Position numbers and translations under genes: made by a program. Under the pieces are notes generated by a model. That model was not told where the DNA came from, made no database searches, and saw only the letters and a list, made by a program, of their open reading frames with translations. A stretch of DNA of 64,000 nt, taken from the NCBI RefSeq assembly GCF_019659805.1, contig NZ_JAIFRO010000001.1, positions 267,001-331,000 of the forward strand, written 5' to 3'. Source of the DNA: Bartonella raoultii (GTDB taxonomy: Bacteria; Pseudomonadota; Alphaproteobacteria; Rhizobiales; Rhizobiaceae). Of this stretch, positions 55,716 to 64,000 are shown piece after piece (position 1 is the stretch's first letter; the number at the start of each line of letters is the position of its first letter).

Positions 55716-56081
55716 ATGCAAACCAAAAATCTGAACGACATTGTTGTTGGCAAAAAAATGCGCTTTAGGCGAAAAATGCTGAAAATGTCTCAAAAACAGT
55801 TAGGACGCTCTTTAGGAGTAAGCTTTCAACAAATCCAAAAATATGAAAAAGGCATAAACCGTGTAAGTGCAGGACGGTTAAAAGAAATTGCCGATATTCT
55901 TGAGGTTCCTATTGCCTTTTTTTATGCCGACAGCACAACAAAACAAAATACGCCTACCCATCATGATGAAGTTGCATCCAGCAAAGAAGAATATCTGCTT
56001 TTAAAAAGATTTAGAATTCTCACCACAAGAAAACAAAGTGCTCTTTTACAATTGCTCTCTGAGCAAAATGAAAGCTTCTAA
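55716..56081 (+). CDS. XRE-family regulator (Trp-type), copy 5
   Basis: 121 residues, nearly identical to the gene at 54701 (differences such as A-K/T-K near residue 3, K-R/R-R in the first helix, S-A-T/S-T-T and R-E/K-E). Helix-turn-helix intact. ATG follows GGTGGGGAAAA. It belongs to the same leader-controlled family; closely similar proteins could share operators. Confidence 0.88.
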   Translation: MQTKNLNDIVVGKKMRFRRKMLKMSQKQLGRSLGVSFQQIQKYEKGINRVSAGRLKEIADILEVPIAFFYADSTTKQNTPTHHDEVASSKEEYLLLKRFRILTTRKQSALLQLLSEQNESF

Positions 56082-56134
56082 AATCATGCTTTCTCGCACA
56101 ACAGGCTTTTTTACGCGTAACACCACCCTTTAAG

Positions 56135-56605
56135 AGGCTCCTTTTAAACTCTCATGAGCAATCCTTCACCGAGTAAAAGAAACACCATACATTTTTTCAA
56201 ATAAACACAGAGATTAAATTGATCGCTTCCCCCAAAGCAATGCTCCTTTTAAATTCTCGTGAACAATCCTTCACCGAGTAAAAGAAACACCACATACTTT
56301 TTCAAATAAACACAGAGATTAAATTGATAGCTTCCCCCAAAGCAATGCTCCTTTTAAACTCTCGTGCACAATCCTTCACCGAGTAAAAGAAACACCACAC
56401 ATTTTTTCAAATAAACACAGAGATTAAATTAATAGCTTCCCCCAAAGGAATGCTCCTTTTAAACTCTCGTGAACAATCCTTCACCGAGTAAAAGAAACAC
56501 CACACACTTTTTCAAATAAACACAGAGATTAAATTGATCGCTTCCCCCAAAGCAATGCTCCTTTTAAATTCTCGTGAACAATCCTTCAGCTCATAAAAGA
56601 AACAC
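56135..56605. repeat. 105-bp tandem repeat between the XRE gene and groEL
   Basis: The word CAATCCTTCACCGAGTAAAA begins at 56159, 56264, 56369 and 56474 (105-base period exactly), and a fifth copy begins at 56579 but breaks down. Each unit holds AAACACAGAGATTAAATT and CTTCCCCCAAAG. No coding frame is plausible. Confidence 0.93.
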
Positions 56606-56607
56606 AT

Positions 56608-56636
56608 AAAAAAAACGGGCTCCAAGAGCCCGTTTC
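56608..56636 (-). terminator. groEL terminator
   Basis: On the minus strand AACGGGCTC pairs with GAGCCCGTT around a TTG loop, followed by a T-run of eight. It lies about 25 bases after the groEL stop. Confidence 0.9.
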
Positions 56637-56659
56637 TAATACTCCTGATGAAAAAGACT

Positions 56660-58303
<1,644 letters not shown>

Positions 58304-58363
58304 TTAATTTCTCCTTGGAGTTGTCTTTAAAGAGTAGAAAACGAAAGAATAAAAAAGCTTTAA

Positions 58364-58660
58364 TTAGCCCATAATTCCCATAATATCGGATTCTTTCATG
58401 ATTAAGAGGTCTTCCCCATTAATCTTAACTTCAGTTCCAGACCATTTTCCAAAGAGGATACGGTCTCCTGTTTTTACTTCTAAAGGCACGCGCTTTCCGT
58501 TATCATCAAGAGCACCATTGCCTACAGCAATCACTTCACCTTCTTGAGGTTTTTCTTGTGCTGTATCAGGAATAATAATCCCACCAGCAGTTTTATTTTC
58601 AGATTCAACCCGACGAACAACAACACGATCGTGCAGTGGGCGGAATTGTATATTAGCCAT
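58364..58660 (-). CDS. groES: GroES co-chaperonin
   Basis: 98 residues: [12 protein letters not shown] start, the mobile loop around [13 protein letters not shown] and the roof-domain residues [16 protein letters not shown]. It caps the GroEL ring. AAGGATG precedes the ATG. First gene of the operon. Confidence 0.99.
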   Translation of the reverse strand: MANIQFRPLHDRVVVRRVESENKTAGGIIIPDTAQEKPQEGEVIAVGNGALDDNGKRVPLEVKTGDRILFGKWSGTEVKINGEDLLIMKESDIMGIMG

Positions 58661-58709
58661 ATTTTACATCCTTAAAACTTAATATAATTGCATTAATCTT
58701 AAGTTCTTG

Positions 58710-58736
58710 CTAGCACTCGAAGGATGTGAGTGCTAA
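58710..58736 (-). promoter_or_regulatory. CIRCE element (HrcA operator) of groESL
   Basis: CTAGCACTC, nine bases, then GAGTGCTAA: the CIRCE inverted repeat (consensus TTAGCACTC-N9-GAGTGCTAA) with one change in the left arm as read on the plus strand. It lies between the promoter and groES, where HrcA binding blocks transcription. Confidence 0.95.
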
Positions 58737-58746
58737 CACTGTCTAA

Positions 58747-58775
58747 GATATAAAATTGCCACTCTTCAATGTCAA
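58747..58775 (-). promoter_or_regulatory. groESL promoter
   Basis: On the minus strand TTGACA (58775-58770) and TATATC (58752-58747) are 17 bases apart, a good housekeeping-type promoter placed just upstream of the CIRCE element. Confidence 0.75.
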
Positions 58776-58898
58776 GGATTCGCAATTAAAATAATTTAAA
58801 ATAATTTACTCCCTAAGGCTTCAAAGCCTTGCCTCTTTTTTCTATTTTGCGTTATCTAGCCCTTTGTTATAATCTGCGAACATGTAAAGGATATTATC

Positions 58899-60287
58899 AT
58901 GGTTGAAACACGTCAAGAAACGGATAGCTTTGGAACAATTGCCGTACGGAAAGACCGCTATTGGGGTGCTCAAACTGAACGCTCATTGCATAATTTTAAT
59001 ATTGGCATCGAAAAACAACCTCTTACCGTTATCTATGCCTTAAGCCTTATTAAAAAAGCTGCAGCAATAGTAAATATGGAAAAAGGAAAACTTCCACAAA
59101 ATATTGGAAAAGCAATCATTACAGCTGCTGACGAAGTGCTCTCAGGAGCATTCGATACACATTTTCCTCTTTCTGTTTGGCAAACAGGCTCCGGCACACA
59201 AAGCAATATGAATGTCAATGAAGTCATCGCTAACCATGCAAGTATGCTTTTAGGTGGAAAACTCGGTACGAAAAAGCCGGTTCATCCTAATGATCATGTC
59301 AATATGAGCCAATCATCAAACGATTCCTTTCCCACAGCGCTTCACATTGCCACAACACTCCAAACACGCCAACACTTACTCCCCATTCTTGAAGCATTGA
59401 TTACAACTTTAAAGAAAAAAGAAGAAGAATTTTCCGACATCATCAAAATCGGGCGCACCCATACCCAAGATGCAACACCTCTAACCCTTGCACAAGAATT
59501 TTCAGGCTATCGTAGTGCACTGGAAGCCAATCTTCAACGCATTGAAACAGCACTGGCCGATGTCCAAATGCTTGCACAAGGAGGAACCGCTGTTGGCACA
59601 GGGCTGAATGCACCAAAAGGTTTTGACGTTGCCTTTGCGCAAACAGTGAGCACACTTACAGGAATGACCTTTAAAACTGCAAACAACAAATTTGAAGCAC
59701 TCGCCCATCATGGCGCCCTTACACATTTCCATGGAAGCTTAAATGCACTCGCTGCCGATCTCTTTAAAATCGCCAACGACATACGGTTTTTAGGATCAGG
59801 CCCACGTTCAGGACTAGGAGAACTCAATCTCCCTGAAAATGAACCTGGTTCTTCCATTATGCCCGGTAAAGTCAACCCCACACAATGTGAAGCAATGACA
59901 ATGGTCGCCGCCCAAGTCTTTGGTAATCACACCAGTATAACATTTGCCGCAAGCCAAGGGCATTTTGAACTCAATGTGTATAAACCTGTTATTGGCTATA
60001 ATGTTTTACAGTCAATTACGCTTTTGGGGGATTGCATGCGCTCTTTTGATATGCATTGCATTCAAGGATTACGCGCAAATCGCGTTCATATTCATTCTCT
60101 CATGGAACACTCTCTCATGTTGGTGACAGCTCTTGCTCCAGAAATTGGTTATGAAAAAGCAGCTGCAATTGCAAAAGCCGCGCATAAAAATGACACGACC
60201 TTACGTGTGGAAGCATTAAAAGCAGGCGTTTCTGGAGAAGATTATGATAGACTCGTTGATCCTAAAAAGATGATCCATCCGCAATAA
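58899..60287 (+). CDS. fumC: Fumarate hydratase class II
   Basis: 462 residues, full length. Signature [11 protein letters not shown] near residue 318, S-G-S/T-type motifs [11 protein letters not shown] and [14 protein letters not shown]. Iron-independent enzyme that hydrates fumarate to malate in the citric acid cycle. Divergent from groESL; AAAGGATATTATC precedes the ATG. A palindromic terminator follows. Confidence 0.98.
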   Translation: MVETRQETDSFGTIAVRKDRYWGAQTERSLHNFNIGIEKQPLTVIYALSLIKKAAAIVNMEKGKLPQNIGKAIITAADEVLSGAFDTHFPLSVWQTGSGTQSNMNVNEVIANHASMLLGGKLGTKKPVHPNDHVNMSQSSNDSFPTALHIATTLQTRQHLLPILEALITTLKKKEEEFSDIIKIGRTHTQDATPLTLAQEFSGYRSALEANLQRIETALADVQMLAQGGTAVGTGLNAPKGFDVAFAQTVSTLTGMTFKTANNKFEALAHHGALTHFHGSLNALAADLFKIANDIRFLGSGPRSGLGELNLPENEPGSSIMPGKVNPTQCEAMTMVAAQVFGNHTSITFAASQGHFELNVYKPVIGYNVLQSITLLGDCMRSFDMHCIQGLRANRVHIHSLMEHSLMLVTALAPEIGYEKAAAIAKAAHKNDTTLRVEALKAGVSGEDYDRLVDPKKMIHPQ

Positions 60288-60343
60288 AAAGCAGAAATGC
60301 GCGTTCTTTAAAATCTTACACTATACATGTAATATATCATAAT

Positions 60344-60365
60344 AATGGGGTGTGCACACCCCATT
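60344..60365 (+). terminator. fumC terminator
   Basis: Perfect 22-base palindrome AATGGGGTGTGCACACCCCATT followed by TTATA, about 55 bases after the fumC stop. Confidence 0.75.
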
Positions 60366-60598
60366 TTATAACCAAAGCACCAATAGTTTAAACATACATC
60401 TATGCCAAACGAAAAGACATATGTCTGAAAAAATGCTTATCAATAAAATCAAAGCATCTTAAAACAAGCCTATCATAGAAAATAACAAGGAAACGCCTAC
60501 CAATCTTACGAGAAAAGTTTCTTATCCGCAAAGAGAGGAAAACATTCACATCTTCCCTCCTTTTCTTCTTGTCATCTATACAACCCTTTCACAAGCTT
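60366..60598. other. Intergenic region between fumC and pgm
   Basis: Convergent region with no gene. No clear terminator for pgm was found on the minus strand. Confidence 0.4.
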
Positions 60599-62227
60599 TT
60601 ATGTAATGACATCAGGGCGTATACGCCCTAATTCTTGCTCTATATTTAACAATTGCAGAGCTGCTTGTTGCAAAGGTTGGAGCACATGTTGCGGATCTTG
60701 ATTGTGCTTACTTGGATCTCTTTCATATTGCTCAAAATAAAGCCGTAGCGTTGCACCTACTGTTCCTGTCCCCGATAAGCGTACCACCAAACGCGCTTTA
60801 TTTTCAAAAAAAATGCGAATTCCTTGTCTTGTAGTCACGCTCTGATCAACAGGGTCATGATACGTAAACTCATCTGCTTTTTCGACCCGAAGTCCAGCAA
60901 TTTCTTTTCCTACTTTTGGTAAATCTGTACGCAATAGCTCCATTATCCGAAAAGCTTTATCTGCTTCCACTTTTTCATAATCATAACGAGCAGTATAAAA
61001 ACGCCCATAGCTATACCAATGCTGCTGTACAATTTGTGCAACAGTTTTCCCTGTTACAGCTAAAAGATTTAACCAAAATAACACAGCCCATAAACCATCC
61101 TTTTCACGTATATGATGAGAGCCTGTACCAAAACTTTCTTCACCACAAAAAGTGACTTTTCCAGCATCTAAAAGCGTTCCAAAAAACTTCCATCCTGTTG
61201 GCGTTTCAAAACAATTTAAGGCTTTTTTTTCAGCAACCAAATCAACAGCACGCGCTGTTGGCATAGAGCGTGCAACCCCTACAATACCTTGCTTATACCC
61301 TTTAATGAGATGAGCATATTCAGCCATAATTGCCAAAGAATCGGATGGTGTAACAAATTGCCCACGACCAATGATCAAGTTACGATCACCATCACCATCT
61401 GAGGCGGCTCCAAGATCAGGTCCTTGATCAGACATTAACAAATCATAAAGATCCTTAGCATAAAGCAAATTGGGATCGGGATGCCTTCCTCCAAAGTCTG
61501 GCAACGGAATAGCATTGACAACTGTTCCTTGGGCAAAGCCTAAAGATTTTTCAAAAATTTCATGTGCATAAGGTCCGGTAACCGCATGCATAGCATCAAA
61601 GCGTAACGTAAGACCTCTTGCCACCGCCTGAGCAATACAATCGAAGTCAAAAATTTCCTGCATTAAAGCAATATAATCAGCAACAGGGTTAAGGATATCA
61701 ACCCGCATCTCCCCGAGAAAAGTCGTTCCTTCTCTCTCTAAATCAACATCTGGTGCTTCAAAAATTTTATAAAAAGAAAGATGTTGTGATGTTGCAAAAA
61801 CAGCTTGACATAAAGAATTGGAAGCAGCCCCCCCATGTGCAGTATTATATTTGATACCACAATCACCCTCTGGTCCACCAGGATTATGGCTTGCCGTGAG
61901 AATAAGACCACCATAAGCATGATATTTACGAATAAGATGTGAAACCGCAGGAGTAGAAAGAATGCCGCCTCTTCCAACCTTCACACAAGCAACACCATGA
62001 GCAGCCGCCATTTTTAACACAGTCTGAAGAAGTGTGTGATTAAAATAACGTCCATCTCCTCCAAGAATCAGCAATTTCCCTTCAAGAGGACCAATAGTAT
62101 TAAAAAGAGATTGAATAAAATTTTCCACATAATGGGGCTGTTGAAAAACAGATACTTTTTTGCGCAAACCAGATGTACCCAGTTTTTGATCCCCAAAAGC
62201 CGTGGTCAAAACTGTCGTTATTGTCAT
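60599..62227 (-). CDS. pgm: Phosphoglucomutase (alpha-D-glucose specific)
   Basis: 542 residues. The active-site phosphoserine loop is T-A-S-H-N-P-G-G-P near residue 110, the metal site D-G-D-G-D-R-N near 287, the sugar-binding loop G-E-E-S-F-G-T-G-S near 370, and the phosphate-binding loop R-L-S-G-T-G-T near the C-terminus. It interconverts glucose-1-phosphate and glucose-6-phosphate for glycogen and surface polysaccharide precursors. All motifs intact. Confidence 0.97.
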   Translation of the reverse strand: MTITTVLTTAFGDQKLGTSGLRKKVSVFQQPHYVENFIQSLFNTIGPLEGKLLILGGDGRYFNHTLLQTVLKMAAAHGVACVKVGRGGILSTPAVSHLIRKYHAYGGLILTASHNPGGPEGDCGIKYNTAHGGAASNSLCQAVFATSQHLSFYKIFEAPDVDLEREGTTFLGEMRVDILNPVADYIALMQEIFDFDCIAQAVARGLTLRFDAMHAVTGPYAHEIFEKSLGFAQGTVVNAIPLPDFGGRHPDPNLLYAKDLYDLLMSDQGPDLGAASDGDGDRNLIIGRGQFVTPSDSLAIMAEYAHLIKGYKQGIVGVARSMPTARAVDLVAEKKALNCFETPTGWKFFGTLLDAGKVTFCGEESFGTGSHHIREKDGLWAVLFWLNLLAVTGKTVAQIVQQHWYSYGRFYTARYDYEKVEADKAFRIMELLRTDLPKVGKEIAGLRVEKADEFTYHDPVDQSVTTRQGIRIFFENKARLVVRLSGTGTVGATLRLYFEQYERDPSKHNQDPQHVLQPLQQAALQLLNIEQELGRIRPDVIT

Positions 62228-62426
62228 AAGAAAGCCTTTATCTCTTTTCTTTGATTTTAAAGTGAATAGCGATCAAAGTCGATCATTAATTCTACTTGAC
62301 GCAACAACGAAATATTTGCACACTCATCAATGAAAGAGAAGAATGTTCAAGTTTCCCTCTTCAATTGTATATTTTATATTAAAAACTTTTTAAAAGACAA
62401 TTTCCATAAACGATAAGGAGCATATT

Positions 62427-62951
62427 ATGATAAACAAAACAGTGCCCAATGTTACTTTCCATACACGTGTTCGCGATGAGGCAATTGGTGGGGATAATCC
62501 TTATCGGTGGCAAGAGGTTGATAGCGATACATACTTTAAAGGAAAACGGGTTATTCTTTTTTCTCTTCCTGGCGCTTTCACACCTACTTGCTCCTCTTTC
62601 CAGCTTCCTGACTTTGATCAACTCTATGATGAATTCAAACAATTTGGGATTGATGAAATTTATTGCCTTTCCGTCAATGATGCTTTCGTCATGAACGCTT
62701 GGAAAAAAACACAAAATATTAAAAACGTAAAATTTATCCCTGATGGCTCTGGTGAATTCACCCGTAAAATGGGCATGCTGGTTGCAAAAGATAATGTCGG
62801 CTTTGGTATGCGCTCATGGCGCTATGCTGCTATTATTAATGATGGTGTCGTTGAGCAATGGTTTGAAGAAAAAGGTTTTGCAGACAACTGCCCAACAGAT
62901 CCTTATGAAGTTTCTTCACCACAAAATGTTTTAAAAGCTCTAAAAGGCTAA
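62427..62951 (+). CDS. Peroxiredoxin (Prx5-type)
   Basis: 174 residues. The peroxidatic site P-G-A-F-T-P-T-C-S gives Cys55, within the P-x-x-x-T/S-x-x-C motif. The G-M-L-V-A and G-M-R-S-W-R-Y-A-A strands are typical of the Prx5 subgroup, and a second cysteine near 153 (A-D-N-C-P) could be the resolving partner. It reduces peroxides in the cytoplasm using glutathione/glutaredoxin or thioredoxin. Divergent from pgm; AAGGAG precedes the ATG. Confidence 0.95.
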   Translation: MINKTVPNVTFHTRVRDEAIGGDNPYRWQEVDSDTYFKGKRVILFSLPGAFTPTCSSFQLPDFDQLYDEFKQFGIDEIYCLSVNDAFVMNAWKKTQNIKNVKFIPDGSGEFTRKMGMLVAKDNVGFGMRSWRYAAIINDGVVEQWFEEKGFADNCPTDPYEVSSPQNVLKALKG

Positions 62952-63421
62952 CACTACGCCCTGTTTGACACATTAAAAGTAAAATTTATGGCACAAATAC
63001 CTTTATAATGAAAAGAGCATGTGCCATTTTTATTTTTAAATTTGTCTTCAACCGTTGTTTTTCACAAAATTTTCGTTGTCAAAATACAAATTTCCTTTTC
63101 TGCACGACTCTCTTTACCCTTCACAGGGAACTTAAGTTGGTATCATTTACACGATTTTCCATCTTCCAATATTGTAGTAGCCTTGCATTAAGATAACGCA
63201 TAAAAGGTCTTTTTACTTTTTGTCTTCTCTTATGTTTATGCACACACCACTCCCATTTACACCGTACAAGGGAGTGATTTTGGCCAACAATTTTGATTGA
63301 TTCAACCCAAAAGGCTTTGAAATACAAAAATCATACGATATGGAAAGCATGCATTCATGTTAAAGAAGCAGTGCGTTATCCTTATAAAACAAGAGAGCGT
63401 TTATTTTTAGCATGAAGCATT
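62952..63421. other. Gene-free stretch between peroxiredoxin and hisS
   Basis: No supported gene. Short frames here are AT-rich, low-order and lack ribosome sites. No terminator hairpin with a T-run was found with confidence. Confidence 0.4.
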
Positions 63422-64000
63422 TTATGCATTTTGAGTAGACAAAATCTCTTGTACAGCTTGAACCAACTGTTCTTCATCCACCATTATTTGTGCAGGCCTG
63501 CTTTCACGCCATGTTTGATTATCCTTAATTTCATGAGACAAACGTGCACCTTCAATTAAATCTTTTATCTGTATTTTTCCTCTTTCGCGTTCTTGTGAGC
63601 CTTGAATGACGACACAAGGTGCCTGACGCCGATCTGCATATTTCATCTGTGCTTTTATCCCCGATGTCCCCAAATAGAGTTCCGCCCTAATTCCCGCTTG
63701 ACGCAACTGCATGACCATTTTTTGATAGCGTGCAATAGCTTCTCTTTCTTTATCCATCATCAACACCACAACAGGTCCTGTCTTTTCTTTGACAGGCAAT
63801 TTTCCAAGATTTTGCAAAGCAACACTTAAACGAGAAACACCAATGGAAAAGCCTGTTGCTGGAATATGTTCACCACGAAAGCGCGCCACCAACCCATCAT
63901 AGCGCCCACCTCCCCCAACGGATCCAAAGACCACCTTTTGCCCCTCCTCATTACAAACATCAAAAAGCAATGCTGCTTCAAACACAGGCCCTGTATAATA
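63422..64000 (-). CDS. hisS: Histidyl-tRNA synthetase, C-terminal part (cut by window edge)
   Basis: The frame stays open to the end of the window, reading Y-Y-T-G-P-V-F-E-A at the edge, a HisRS motif, so the gene continues beyond 64000. The visible part includes the class II motif 3 region [12 protein letters not shown] and G-F-S-I-G-V-S-R-L, followed by the anticodon-binding domain (V-V-V-L-M-M-D to the end). It charges tRNA-His. The N-terminal catalytic part is outside the window. Confidence 0.95.
   Translation of the reverse strand, partial: YYTGPVFEAALLFDVCNEEGQKVVFGSVGGGGRYDGLVARFRGEHIPATGFSIGVSRLSVALQNLGKLPVKEKTGPVVVLMMDKEREAIARYQKMVMQLRQAGIRAELYLGTSGIKAQMKYADRRQAPCVVIQGSQERERGKIQIKDLIEGARLSHEIKDNQTWRESRPAQIMVDEEQLVQAVQEILSTQNA

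Overview
The window looks like a chromosomal segment of a Bartonella species. It carries a complete virB2-virB11/virD4 type IV secretion locus without virB1, followed by a run of Fic-BID and tyrosine-repeat-BID effector genes (Bep proteins), a VbhA/BiaA-like antitoxin in front of the first effector, genus-style autotransporters, and repeated structured leader RNAs in front of small XRE regulators (the Brt/Trp arrangement described in B. henselae). The effector layout (a bepA-type gene between virB11 and virD4, bepC after virD4) fits the radiating lineage that contains B. henselae, B. tribocorum and relatives. The species is not assigned.

Layout. 0.6-9 kb: three paralogous autotransporter genes in tandem with divergent or exchanged passenger domains. 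9-15.2 kb: an AT-rich, gene-poor accessory stretch with a FlgN-like orphan, two EexN-like lipoproteins, a membrane-anchored J-domain protein and a ParA/ribbon-helix-helix pair behind a perfect 15-bp-arm palindrome. 15.8-18.2 kb: a phosphatase-like fragment, ribF and a HAD hydrolase. 18.9-21.2 kb: three leader-RNA/XRE cassettes, two of them separated by a very recent 866-bp duplication. 21.7-35.5 kb: a degenerate nuclease-like protein, then divergently the virB2-B11 operon, antitoxin, first effector and virD4. 36.1-47.9 kb: six further effector genes, most preceded by a shared ~190-bp upstream element and followed by related terminator hairpins. 48.9-54 kb: murJ, trpS, usp and a NifU-family gene with three damaged partial copies behind it, then yjdM. 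54.4-56.6 kb: two more leader/XRE cassettes plus an orphan leader, and a 105-bp tandem repeat. 56.7-64 kb: core genes groEL-groES (CIRCE regulated), fumC, pgm, a peroxiredoxin and the 3' part of hisS.

How it works together. VirB2-B11 build the envelope-spanning channel and pilus, and VirD4 recruits effectors by their C-terminal BID domain plus charged tail. Effectors are of two classes: Fic-BID proteins (three, none with a fully canonical Fic motif) and proteins with expanded tyrosine-phosphorylation and SH3-ligand arrays plus one or two BID domains. The most striking sequence signals are the arrays inside these effectors (nine ITIM-like motifs; alternating phosphotyrosine/SH3-ligand modules), the leader RNAs with clear compensatory stem changes, and the mismatch between a retained antitoxin and a degraded Fic motif.
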